DNA from: Myxococcota bacterium
GTDB taxonomy: Bacteria > Myxococcota_A > UBA9160 > PR03
DNA length: 18,751 nucleotides
NCBI GenBank assembly: GCA_030066475.1
Contig: JASJBO010000075.1
Location: forward strand, 1 to 18,751
Direction of reading: 5' to 3'
Shown piece after piece: positions 1 to 8,803 of this stretch; positions within the stretch are counted from its first letter, which is position 1; each line of letters opens with the position of its first letter. A model generated the notes under the pieces. That model saw only the letters and a program-made list of their open reading frames with translations, was not told the DNA's origin and ran no database searches. Both the position numbers and the translations under genes were made by a program.

Positions 1-132
1 GGGGGGGGGGGGGGGGGGGGCCCGGGGCCCCGGGCCGGGAGGGGGGGGGCCCCCCCCCGCCCCCGGCCCCGCGCTGCCGCCGCCGGGGCTTGGGGGGGCG
101 CGGGCGGGGGGCCCCCGCTTCGCCAGCCGGAG
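1..132. other. Low-complexity G/C tract at window edge, probable artefact
   Basis: The first 20 bases are all G. They are followed by alternating runs of C and G up to about base 120, with almost no A or T. No reading frame, promoter or terminator can be supported here. A pure G run at a sequence end is typical of two-colour sequencing dark cycles or an over-extended contig end, so these bases should not be interpreted biologically. Ordinary coding sequence begins with the stop codon of the peptidase gene at 133. Confidence 0.75.
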
Positions 133-1104
133 TTACTCCAAGATATACTGCATCGGGTTGACGTGGCGGCCCTGGACCGAGATCGCGTAGTGGAGGTGGG
201 GGCCGGTGCTGCGGCCGGTGCTGCCGACCGCTCCCAGCCGTTCGCCGCGCTCGAGGCGCTGGCCGCGCTTCACGTTGGTCTCGGCCAGGTGCCCGTAGGT
301 GGTACGCAGGCCGTAGCCGTGGTCGAGCACGACCGCGCGACCCAGGGCGCCCTTGCGGCCCACGAAGTGGACCCGTCCGGCCGCGGGGGCCACCACGGGC
401 GTCCCGAAGTTCGCGGCGATGTCGATGCCCGAGTGGAAGTGCGGCTGTCCGGTGAAGGGCGAGACGCGCCGGCCGTAGCCCGACGTGAGCCAACCGTTGG
501 TCGGATAGATCGACGGCGTCGAGGCGAGCTGGACGCGGCGCGTCTCGAGCCCGTCGACCAGGGCCGCGTAGGAGGCGCGCGTGGCCAGCAGGCCGTCGAG
601 CAGCACGGCGGTGTGCAGGCGCAGGGCGGCGATCGGCTCCGAGCCGAACTCGGCGGCGGCGGGCGGGCGGGTCGGCGCCGGCTCGACCGCTGGCGGTGCG
701 GCGGCCTCCTCCGGCTCCTCGGGCCCGCCCTCGCCGGGCTCCGCCTCGGGACCGCCGGCCGCGACGCTGCCCTGGGCGCGCGCCAGCTTGTCGGGCAGGT
801 TCGCGATCACGCGCACCTTGCGCTCGAACTCCTCGAGGTGTGCCAGCGCCGCCTCGACCTCGGCCACCTCGTCGGTCAGGCTCGCGAGCTGCTCGGCCTG
901 GGCCCGGGTCTGCGCGCGCAGGGCGTCGACGTCGACGGCCTCGGCGCGGAGCCGCACCCAGTCGATCGCCATCACCAGCGCGAGCACCAGCGCCACGGCG
1001 CCGCCCACCACGCCCTGCTTCAGACGCGTGCGGCGCACCTGGAAGCGCCGCACGGGCGAGCGCTCGTCGGGCACGAAGATCAAAGTGTAGTGCTGCTGCT
1101 GCAT
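133..1104 (-). CDS. Membrane-anchored M23 family peptidoglycan endopeptidase
   Basis: 323 residues. A short basic cytoplasmic start is followed by one membrane helix (about 33-50). Then come a coiled coil (about 52-100), an Ala/Pro/Glu-rich linker (about 110-155) and a C-terminal LytM/M23 domain (about 205-320). The zinc ligands are present: His224 and Asp228 in HSGID, and HLH at 303-305, with a conserved YGHL between. The domain should therefore be an active zinc endopeptidase cutting peptide cross-links in periplasmic peptidoglycan. The coiled-coil plus M23 layout also occurs in EnvC/NlpD-type activators, but those have lost zinc ligands and this protein has not. The ATG at 1104 was chosen because translation upstream of it has no protein-like character and a GGGGAC Shine-Dalgarno precedes it. 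It is last in a minus-strand operon, 20 bp after the FHA gene. Confidence 0.92.
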   Translation of the reverse strand: MQQQHYTLIFVPDERSPVRRFQVRRTRLKQGVVGGAVALVLALVMAIDWVRLRAEAVDVDALRAQTRAQAEQLASLTDEVAEVEAALAHLEEFERKVRVIANLPDKLARAQGSVAAGGPEAEPGEGGPEEPEEAAAPPAVEPAPTRPPAAAEFGSEPIAALRLHTAVLLDGLLATRASYAALVDGLETRRVQLASTPSIYPTNGWLTSGYGRRVSPFTGQPHFHSGIDIAANFGTPVVAPAAGRVHFVGRKGALGRAVVLDHGYGLRTTYGHLAETNVKRGQRLERGERLGAVGSTGRSTGPHLHYAISVQGRHVNPMQYILE

Positions 1105-1124
1105 CGAACTCGTCCCCGGCCCCC

Positions 1125-1460
1125 TCAGTCCACGGCACCCGGCAGCCGGATGCGAATGTGGAGCCGCCCGATCTGGATCTCGTCGCGATCCTCGAGCGGC
1201 GCCCGATCGCGGCGCTCGCCGTTCACCATGGTTCCGTTGGTGCTCTCGAGATCCTGGACGAAGAACCCGCCCTCCTCGACGCCGATGGCGGCGTGAGCAC
1301 GAGAGATCGTGGGCTCGGCGAGCACTACCTCGGCACCGCGGCCGCGCCCGATCACGATGCGCGGGCGATCGATCGGGAGCTCGAGCCCCTGATAGAAGCC
1401 GCTCAGGATCTGGATGCGCCCGCCCGCCGGGACGACCTGTTGTCCGCTCGCCTGCGCCAT
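1125..1460 (-). CDS. Small single-domain FHA protein
   Basis: 111 residues, almost entirely one forkhead-associated domain. All landmark residues are visible: Gly38-Arg39, the SRAH block at 53-56, STNGT at 73-77 and Asn80-Gly81. FHA domains bind phosphothreonine peptides, so the protein is expected to be a soluble cytoplasmic adaptor reading the output of a Ser/Thr kinase. No kinase or phosphatase is encoded in the window, so the partner is unknown. The ATG at 1460 has a GAGGGG Shine-Dalgarno directly upstream. It lies 67 bp after recN and 20 bp before the M23 peptidase gene. This suggests, as inference only, that it may connect phospho-signalling with cell-wall remodelling. Confidence 0.93.
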   Translation of the reverse strand: MAQASGQQVVPAGGRIQILSGFYQGLELPIDRPRIVIGRGRGAEVVLAEPTISRAHAAIGVEEGGFFVQDLESTNGTMVNGERRDRAPLEDRDEIQIGRLHIRIRLPGAVD

Positions 1461-1527
1461 GGTCCCCTCGCCGCGAGGCCAGGGCCTCGCAGCACCCCTG
1501 TCTCATCGGACCCTCGAGCGGGTGGCT

Positions 1528-3261
1528 TTATGCGTTGGGACCCGAAACCGGGGCGCCGGCACCACGCCGGCAGGCGCGCAGCAGCTCGCGCGCATGCCGG
1601 CGCGTAGCCTCGCTGATGCGCTCGCCGCCGGCCATGCGAGCCAGCTCGTCGACGCGCGCCTCCTCGTCGAGCGGCGTCACGGCCGTCATGGTGCGCCCGC
1701 GGCGCGTGCGCTTGGCGACCTGCAGGTGCGCGCTGCCGGCGGCCGCGATCTGCGGCAGGTGGGTGATGCAGAGCACCTGGTGGTGGCTGGCGAGCTCGCC
1801 GAGCAGGCGTCCCACGCGGTCGGCGGCGCGTCCTCCGATGCCGGCGTCGACCTCGTCGAAGACCAGCACGCCGCCCGGCGCGGCCCGCCGCAGCGCGTTC
1901 TTCAGCGCCAGGAACACCCGCGACAGCTCGCCGCCCGAGGCCACCCGGTGCAGCGGCCGCGCCGACTCGCCCGGGTTGGCCGCGAGCTGCAGCTCCACCT
2001 GCTCCGCACCGCCCGGTCCGCACGGCAGCCCGTCGGGCGCGCGAGCCGGCTCGAGCGCCACGCGCAGGCGCGCCTTCGGCATGTCGAGCCCGGCGAGCGC
2101 CGCCTCGACCTCGCGCGCCAGCTGCTCGGCGGTGCGCGCGCGTCCGCGCGACAGGGCGCCCGCGGCCCGCTCGAGCTCGCCGCGCAGCGCGTCCTCGCGC
2201 TCGCCCAGCTCGCGCAGCCGCGCGTCGCTGCCCTCGAGCGCGTCCAGCTCCCGGGCGACCTGGTCGCGGTGGGCCAGGATCTCGTCCTCGCTCCGCCCGT
2301 ACTTCGCACGCACGCGCTCGAGCTCGCCGAGCCGCTCCTCGACCGCGGCCAGCCGGCCGGGATCGACGTCGACCCCGTCCGCGTAGCGCTCGAGATCGCG
2401 CGCCGCCTCGGCCAGCTCGGCGTGCACGCCGCGCAGCCGCTCGACGAGGGGGCCGAGCTCGGGATCCAGCTCGGCCAGCGCCTCGACGCGCGAGAGTGCC
2501 GCCCCCGCGGCGTCCGCGGCGTTGGCCCCCTCGGCGCCGCCGGCTGCGTCGCCGCACAGGGCGACGGCCGCGGCGCCCGCCTCACCGCGCAGCTGCTCGG
2601 CGTGCACCAGGCGCGCGTGCTCGCCGGGCAGTGCGGCGAGCTCGCCGGGCTCGAGCGCGACCGCGTCGATCTCGTCGCGCTGGAACGCCAGGAAGTCGCG
2701 GCGCCGCTCGCGCTCGGCCGCTTCCGCTTCGAGCCGGGCGCGCTCTGCGCAGGCGTCGCGCAGCGCGCCGTAGCCGCGCTCGACGCGCGCGCGCTCGGCG
2801 GCCAGGCCCCCGAACGCGTCGAGCAGACGGGCGTGGCTCTCGGGGCGGCGCAGGCTCTGCGATTCGTGCTGGCTCGAGATCTCGATGCACGGACCCAGCA
2901 GCTCGCCGAGCAGCCCGATCGGCACCAGGCGCCCCGCGAGCTGCGCGCGGCTGCGCCCGCTGCGACTCACGGTGCGCGACACCACCAGCTCGTGGTCGTC
3001 GGCGGCGAAGCCGCGCTCGGCCAGGGCGGCCTCGAGCCCGGGCAGGCCGTCGGTGCGCAGCACCGCCTCCACCACCGCCTGCTCCGCGCCCTCGCGCACC
3101 ACCTCGCTCGACGCGCGCCCGCCGGCCAGCAGCGCCAGGGCGCCCAGCACGATCGACTTGCCGGCGCCGGTCTCGCCGGTCAGGACGCACAGCCCCGCAC
3201 CCAGCTCGATCTCGAGCTGCTCGACGACGGCGAAGTTCTCGATCCGCAGCGTCTCGATCAA
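1528..3261 (-). CDS. recN: DNA repair protein RecN (SMC-like ATPase)
   Basis: 577 residues, the usual size for RecN. Walker A GETGAGKS lies at 29-36, a long Glu/Arg-rich coiled-coil arm fills the middle, and the ABC signature SGGELSR is at 442-448. Walker B VLVFDEVDAGIGG is at about 465-477, followed by a CITHLPQIAA H-loop region. RecN acts early in double-strand break repair, gathering broken DNA for recombination; it is cytoplasmic. The start is read as TTG at 3261, giving the family N-terminus IETLRIENFAVV. This codon overlaps the nadK stop (TTGA), implying translational coupling. The open frame continues upstream, antisense-like, through nadK, so an automatic caller could over-extend it to 804 residues. 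The nadK-recN adjacency is common in proteobacteria. Confidence 0.95.
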   Translation of the reverse strand: MIETLRIENFAVVEQLEIELGAGLCVLTGETGAGKSIVLGALALLAGGRASSEVVREGAEQAVVEAVLRTDGLPGLEAALAERGFAADDHELVVSRTVSRSGRSRAQLAGRLVPIGLLGELLGPCIEISSQHESQSLRRPESHARLLDAFGGLAAERARVERGYGALRDACAERARLEAEAAERERRRDFLAFQRDEIDAVALEPGELAALPGEHARLVHAEQLRGEAGAAAVALCGDAAGGAEGANAADAAGAALSRVEALAELDPELGPLVERLRGVHAELAEAARDLERYADGVDVDPGRLAAVEERLGELERVRAKYGRSEDEILAHRDQVARELDALEGSDARLRELGEREDALRGELERAAGALSRGRARTAEQLAREVEAALAGLDMPKARLRVALEPARAPDGLPCGPGGAEQVELQLAANPGESARPLHRVASGGELSRVFLALKNALRRAAPGGVLVFDEVDAGIGGRAADRVGRLLGELASHHQVLCITHLPQIAAAGSAHLQVAKRTRRGRTMTAVTPLDEEARVDELARMAGGERISEATRRHARELLRACRRGAGAPVSGPNA

Positions 3262-4112
3262 CGCTGCCCCCAGCGCAGCTTGGTGCGCAGCACCTCGAAG
3301 CGGGTGCTGCCGGGCGGGACGACCAGCCGCAGCGGGTGCGCGGAGCGCCGCACGCGGACGACGTCGCCCTCTACGAGCGGTGCGCCTTCCTGGCCGTCGA
3401 CGGTGAGCTGGACCTCGCCGCCCAGCGTGTGCACCAGGATCTCGATCCGCACGCGGTCGGAGAGCGCGAGCGGGCGCTGCGTCAGCGTGTGCGGGCAGAT
3501 CGGCGTCAGCAGCACCGACTCGACGCCCGGCAGCAGGATCGGTCCGCCCGCGGACAGCGAGTAGGCCGTGGATCCCGTGGGCGTGGCGACGATCAGCCCG
3601 TCGGCGTGGTAGGTGGTGACCAGCTGGTCGTCGGCGCGCGTCTCGAGGTCGATGATGCGCGCCAGGGTGCCCTTGGTGATGACCGCGTCGTTGAGCGCCA
3701 GGTACTGCTCGCACACCGCGGCGCCGCGCACCAGCTCGACGTCGAGGCGCATGCGGGTCTCGATCACCGCCTCGCCGGCCAGGGCGCGCTCGAGCGCGGG
3801 CGCGCACTCGTCGATCGACACCTCGGCGAGGAAGCCCAGCGTACCCAGGTTGACGCCCAGGATTGGCACGCGACGCCCGCCAATGGCGCGCGCCACCGCC
3901 AGCAGGGTGCCGTCGCCACCGAGCACCAGGATCAGCTCGCACTCACTGGCGAGCTGCTCGTGCGGCACCCCGCGCTCGCCGAGTGCCTCGGCGGCGTGCG
4001 GATCGAGCAGTGCGCGCACGCCGCGCTCCTCGAGCCACTTCGACACCTCGCGCGCGGCCCCCACCGCCCGCGGCTCCTCCGGCTTGATCGCGATGCCGAC
4101 GCTGCGCCCCAT
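3258..4112 (-). CDS. nadK: NAD kinase
   Basis: 284 residues, typical for bacterial ATP-NAD kinases, which phosphorylate NAD to NADP in the cytosol. The diagnostic GGDGTLL is at 65-71. The second conserved block has Asn141-Asp142 where many homologues have NE. The TPTGSTAY motif, followed by SLSAGGP, begins at 177. The N-terminus (VGIAIKPEEP) matches the family when ATG 4112 is used. The open frame extends upstream into the antisense of rarA, but that part is not protein-like. It is the first gene of the minus-strand operon and overlaps recN by four bases. The Shine-Dalgarno is weak. The gap to the divergent rarA is only 70 bp and must hold both promoters. Confidence 0.95.
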   Translation of the reverse strand: MGRSVGIAIKPEEPRAVGAAREVSKWLEERGVRALLDPHAAEALGERGVPHEQLASECELILVLGGDGTLLAVARAIGGRRVPILGVNLGTLGFLAEVSIDECAPALERALAGEAVIETRMRLDVELVRGAAVCEQYLALNDAVITKGTLARIIDLETRADDQLVTTYHADGLIVATPTGSTAYSLSAGGPILLPGVESVLLTPICPHTLTQRPLALSDRVRIEILVHTLGGEVQLTVDGQEGAPLVEGDVVRVRRSAHPLRLVVPPGSTRFEVLRTKLRWGQR

Positions 4113-4182
4113 CGCGCAGAAGGTAGACCGGCTCGACGGGGTGAACACCCGGGGCGGGCGGGCCCTGATACCCTCCGCCCGC
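4113..4182. promoter_or_regulatory. Divergent nadK/rarA intergenic region
   Basis: These 70 bp separate the start of nadK on the minus strand from the start of rarA on the plus strand. Both genes need transcription signals, and none lies further upstream without entering the other gene. No convincing -35/-10 pair or operator can be read here, so the promoter assignment is by position only. Confidence 0.35.
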
Positions 4183-5516
<1,334 letters not shown>

Positions 5517-5520
<4 letters not shown>

Positions 5521-5828
5521 CCCTCGGCGCTGCCCTGCGCCTCGGCCTCGCGCGTCTCGCGGATCTCCTGGCGCGCGCGGTAGCCGGTCCACGAGCCGAT
5601 GGCGACCAGCACGACGAAGCCGATGCGGTTGAACCAGAGCGTGGTCGGCTTCTGCATGTGCTCGTCGGTATTGATCCAGCCGTCGTAGCCGAACCAGACC
5701 GAGAGGCCGAGCAGCAGGATCGGGAGGAACAGGGGGTTGTCGAAGGGGTTGCGCGGGGCCTCCTCCTCCTCGTCCTCTTCCTCTCCGTCGCCCGCGAGGC
5801 GCTCCTCGTTCCGATCCGGGTCGCTCAT
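5517..5828 (-). CDS. Small two-helix membrane protein of unknown function
   Basis: 103 residues, not recognised as a named family. The N-terminus is highly acidic, with a Glu/Asp run at about 16-23. Two hydrophobic segments follow at about 32-47 (FLPILLLGLSVWFGYDGW) and 66-82 (FNRIGFVVLVAIGSWTGY), then a charged tail. It is probably an inner-membrane protein with both ends on the same side. Its ATG at 5828 overlaps the stop of the diguanylate cyclase gene (ATGA), so the two are likely co-translated. Its stop lies in the CTAG that also ends rarA on the opposite strand. Confidence 0.8.
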
Positions 5829-6805
5829 CGAGACCTCCTGGGGGCGGCATCGGGTGTACGCTTTCCTTGCGGGCTGTCAAGACCCGGCAGGCTGTGCGCG
5901 CTCACCACGCGATTGCGACCCGCCTCCTTCGCCCCGTAGAGCGCCTGGTCCGCGGCCTCGATCAGCGCTTCCCCCGAGTCGAGCCCGGCCTCGAGGGTCG
6001 CCACGCCGACGCTCATGGTGACTTCGATGGACGCGCCGGACGCCGCGGCGAAGTCCGCGCACTCGACGGCCGCGCGCAGGCGCTCGGCGAGCACCTCGCC
6101 CCCCTCGAGGTCGGTCTCCGGGAGCACGAGCAGCAGCTCTTCACCCCCGAAGCGCCCGGCGACGTCCGAGCCGCGCAGCGTGTCGCGAATCAGCGCGCCG
6201 ACCCCCGTCAGCACCGCGTCGCCGGCGGCGTGACCGTGCTCGTCGTTCACGCGCTTGAAGTCGTCGAGATCGCACATCAGCACCGCCAGCGAGCTGCGGT
6301 TGCGCCGCGCGCGCAGCACCTCGACGGACAACGCCTCGGTGGTAAAGCGCCGCGAGCGCAGGCCCGTCACCTCGTCGTGGGTCGAGATGCGCTCGAGCAT
6401 CGCGTTCTTCTCGCGCAGCTCGGCCTGCAGGCGCGCCACGCGCAGCTGCAGCTCGAGGCGCGCGATCACGTCCACCGTCTGGAACGGCTTGGTGATGGTG
6501 TCGCAGGCGCCGCTGCGGAGCAGCCGCGCGCGCCGGTCCGGATCCTGGTTGGCGGTCAGGAACAGGAACGGGACCTCGGGCGCGTCGGCGCCGCAGCCCC
6601 GGGCGCGGAGCAGCTTCTCGCCGTCCAGACCGGGCATCTCGAGATCACACAGCACGATGTCCACCGGCTCTGCGAGCAGCAGCCGCAGGCCGGCGATCCC
6701 GTCGCAGGCCTCCAGGATGCGGCCGAACTGGCTCGACTCCTCCAGGGCCGCGCGCACCTGGGCGCGGACCGCGTCCGAGTCGTCGATGAGCAGGACCGTG
6801 GACAA
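5825..6805 (-). CDS. Response regulator with GGDEF output (diguanylate cyclase)
   Basis: 326 residues. An N-terminal receiver domain (1-120) has the acidic pair Asp8-Asp9, phospho-acceptor Asp54, Thr84 and Lys106 (TKPF). A short coiled linker (about 122-142) leads to a GGDEF domain (about 143-305). The active-site loop reads GGEEL at 220-224 and is preceded by RGSD at 211-214. That is the RxxD inhibitory site at the proper five-residue spacing. It should make c-di-GMP from two GTP in the cytoplasm when phosphorylated, with product feedback. No EAL or HD-GYP domain is present. No cognate histidine kinase is in the window. It lies 96 bp after the CnoX-like gene and overlaps the following membrane-protein gene by four bases. 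Confidence 0.95.
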   Translation of the reverse strand: MSTVLLIDDSDAVRAQVRAALEESSQFGRILEACDGIAGLRLLLAEPVDIVLCDLEMPGLDGEKLLRARGCGADAPEVPFLFLTANQDPDRRARLLRSGACDTITKPFQTVDVIARLELQLRVARLQAELREKNAMLERISTHDEVTGLRSRRFTTEALSVEVLRARRNRSSLAVLMCDLDDFKRVNDEHGHAAGDAVLTGVGALIRDTLRGSDVAGRFGGEELLLVLPETDLEGGEVLAERLRAAVECADFAAASGASIEVTMSVGVATLEAGLDSGEALIEAADQALYGAKEAGRNRVVSAHSLPGLDSPQGKRTPDAAPRRSR

Positions 6806-6901
6806 GGCCGGCGCCTCCGGGCAGCGCGCGCCGCCCCGGGTGCGCCTTCGGCAGAACCGGCGTCCGACTCGAGCCTCCGGACCGGCGAGGCCGGGCCGGG
6901 G

Positions 6902-7753
6902 TCAGCGGAACAGGGCCCGCGCCAGCTCGGAGCGGAAGCGCTGGGTGAGCGGATCGTCGGCGCCCCGCAGCGCGAACAGGTCGATCATGGCCTGACGCGC
7001 TGCCCCTTCGGCGTGACCGGGATCGCGCCGCACCACCTCGAGCAGGGTCTCGAGGGCCGCCTCGTGCCGGCCCGCGGCGGCCAGGGCGCGCCCCAGGTCG
7101 AGCGCCGCGTCGAGGTCGTCGGGCCGCGCTGCGGCGCTCGCCCGCAGCGCCTCGAGGTCCGCCGCGCCGCCGGCGGTGCGCAGCTCGGCGGCCAGGCGCT
7201 CGGCCCGCTCCTCGTCGCGGCGACTGCCGGCGACCTGCTCGAGCAGCTCGAGCGCCTCGGCGCGCCGGTCTCGCGCCGCGAGCGTCCCGGCCAGCCCGAG
7301 CAACGCGCCGGGGTGTCGTCCGTCGAGCGCCAGGGCGGCGCGGTAGCCGGCCTCGGCAGTGTCCGCGTCGCCGTCGGCTGCCGCGCGCTCGGCTCCCGCC
7401 ACCTCGCGGTCGGCCTCGGTCGGCAGCAGCGGGGCCAGGAACTGCCGGACCACGCTCTCGGGCTGGGCGCCGACGAACTCGGCCACCAGCGCGCCGTCTC
7501 GAAACGCCTTCACGGCCGGGATGCTGCGCACGCCGAAGGCCTGCGCGGCCGCAGGGGCTTCGTCGGCGTTCACGCGGGCCAGCACGAAGCCGCCGGCGTG
7601 CTCCTCGGCCAGCCGCTCGAGCACGGGCCCGAGGGTGCGACAGGGCCCGCACCACGGCGCCCAGAAGTCCACCACGACGGGGACCCGCTCCGAGCGCTCG
7701 AGCACCTCGCGCTCGAACTCGGGGTCGCCAACGTCGACGATCCACTCGCTCAT
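6902..7753 (-). CDS. cnoX: CnoX/YbbN-type thioredoxin-TPR co-chaperone
   Basis: 283 residues, almost exactly the length of E. coli CnoX (YbbN). A thioredoxin fold (1-110) contains FWAPWCGPC with Cys35 and Cys38, and the cis-proline in RSIPA at Pro79. The remainder (about 125-283) is alpha-helical with tetratricopeptide-like repeats, as in CnoX, which holds unfolding clients and passes them to GroEL or DnaK. Unlike E. coli CnoX, which lacks the resolving pair, this protein keeps a full CGPC site and could also act as an oxidoreductase. The ATG at 7753 starts cleanly before the domain. A TTG 12 codons upstream has a frame-compatible extension but no domain value. It is first in the minus-strand group that includes the diguanylate cyclase. 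Confidence 0.88.
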   Translation of the reverse strand: MSEWIVDVGDPEFEREVLERSERVPVVVDFWAPWCGPCRTLGPVLERLAEEHAGGFVLARVNADEAPAAAQAFGVRSIPAVKAFRDGALVAEFVGAQPESVVRQFLAPLLPTEADREVAGAERAAADGDADTAEAGYRAALALDGRHPGALLGLAGTLAARDRRAEALELLEQVAGSRRDEERAERLAAELRTAGGAADLEALRASAAARPDDLDAALDLGRALAAAGRHEAALETLLEVVRRDPGHAEGAARQAMIDLFALRGADDPLTQRFRSELARALFR

Positions 7754-7866
7754 CGGGCCGAACGTGCGGCATCCAGCCGGTCTCCTCAAGAGCGGGACAG
7801 CACCGGGAGCCCCGCTAGCTTTGGGCGGGAGGCGCGATCATCGACGCGCAGCAGCGATCGCTCGCG
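7754..7866. promoter_or_regulatory. Divergent intergenic region with a lone Shine-Dalgarno
   Basis: This gap separates the CnoX-like gene on the minus strand from the membrane-protein gene on the plus strand, so it should contain both promoters. The only clear signal is GGGAGG at 7827-7832. That is a strong Shine-Dalgarno with good spacing to ATC codons at 7837 or 7840, but it is 34 bases from the first conventional start (GTG 7867). No confident -35/-10 element is seen. Confidence 0.4.
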
Positions 7867-8370
7867 GTGCTCAACGTGGCCGGTGGCACTGCCGTGCTGG
7901 GCAGCTATCTGCTCGTCTTCTCGCTCGAGCCACAGATGCGCAGCGGCCTGTGGGGCGGCGTGCCGGAGGCCGCGGTCCCGCTCTACACCACCAACATGCT
8001 GCTCGCCGCGGCCGGCTACTTCCCGTTCAGCGTCCTGCTGATCCTGCGCACCCGTCCCGACGCGTTCGAGCAGCTGCTCGGACGGCCGTACCGCCTGCTC
8101 CACCTGCTCTATGGACTCGTGTTGATCCCGTCCGCGCTGTGGCTTCCGCTGACCGCCTGGATGCTCCAGTCGCCGTCCCCGTGGCTGTGGGGGGGAATCC
8201 GGGCGGTTCTGCTGCTCGTGGGCCTGGGCTCCACCGGCCTGCTCGCGGTCGCCATCGCGATGGCCCGGCGCGCAGGCGGGACGCTGGCATGGCTCGCGGT
8301 GGGCGGGGCGTTCTTCTTCTGGACCCAGACCGCCGTGCTCGACGCCCTGGTGTGGCCGGCGTTCTGGTAG
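7867..8370 (+). CDS. Small polytopic membrane protein of unknown function
   Basis: 167 residues from GTG 7867. Hydrophobic stretches at about 4-20, 42-60, 80-103, 111-131 and 140-160 predict four or five membrane helices, so it is an inner-membrane protein. There are no recognisable catalytic motifs and I cannot name the family. The frame is open back to 7819. The best Shine-Dalgarno (GGGAGG, 7827-7832) would serve an ATC start at 7840 and add nine residues (IDAQQRSLA) before the first helix. GTG 7867 is the nearest standard start but lacks its own ribosome site. The next gene on the same strand begins 64 bp after its stop. Confidence 0.75.
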   Translation: MLNVAGGTAVLGSYLLVFSLEPQMRSGLWGGVPEAAVPLYTTNMLLAAAGYFPFSVLLILRTRPDAFEQLLGRPYRLLHLLYGLVLIPSALWLPLTAWMLQSPSPWLWGGIRAVLLLVGLGSTGLLAVAIAMARRAGGTLAWLAVGGAFFFWTQTAVLDALVWPAFW

Positions 8371-8434
8371 GGATCCCTTGCGCCGCCCGGAGCCAGGCCG
8401 CATCGTCCACGCCCCAGCGACGCGAGGGGATCCG

Positions 8435-8803
8435 ATGAGCCAGACGAGCCGGCGCGAACGCGGTGCCGAGATGATGAAGCAGGTCTACGCCGGCGACGTG
8501 GTGGTGCCGCCGGAGGGAGCCAGCGCGTTCGCCGACCTGATGCTCGAGCAGCTCTTCGCGGAGGTCTGGACCCGCGAGGCGCTGCCGGTGCGCGACCGGC
8601 GCCTGCTCGTGATGGGGGTGATCGCCGCGCTCGGTGAGCCCGACACCTGGAAGATCCAGGTGCGCGCCGCCCTCAAGAACGGCGAGCTCAGCGTCGAGCA
8701 GGTGCGCGAGGTGCTGATCCACCTGGCGCAGTACGCGGGCTATCCGCGCGCGGCGGGCCTGCTGCGGGCGACCGAGGAGGCGATCGCCGCAGCGCAGGAG
8801 TGA
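8435..8803 (+). CDS. Carboxymuconolactone decarboxylase (PcaC-like) family protein
   Basis: 122 residues, one CMD/AhpD-like helical domain. The core VRDRRLLVMGVIAALG, then NGELSVEQVREVLIHLAQY and YPRAAGLLRATEEAI, follows the PcaC pattern. The CxxC of AhpD-type peroxidase partners is absent, so a decarboxylase or related hydrolase-like role is more likely than a redox one. No other protocatechuate-pathway gene is in the window, so the substrate is unknown and the aromatic-degradation name should be taken only as family membership. The ATG at 8435 has a GAGGGGA Shine-Dalgarno. The open frame begins earlier, at 8378, without a ribosome site. Its 3' end overlaps, antisense, the tail of the PEP-CTERM gene by 116 bp. 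Confidence 0.88.
   Translation: MSQTSRRERGAEMMKQVYAGDVVVPPEGASAFADLMLEQLFAEVWTREALPVRDRRLLVMGVIAALGEPDTWKIQVRAALKNGELSVEQVREVLIHLAQYAGYPRAAGLLRATEEAIAAAQE

Noticed and set aside
5867..8041. Plus-strand 724-codon open frame opposite the cyclase and CnoX-like genes
   Set aside because: His/Arg/Gln/Gly-rich noise frame; the minus-strand genes carry complete REC, GGDEF and thioredoxin motifs.
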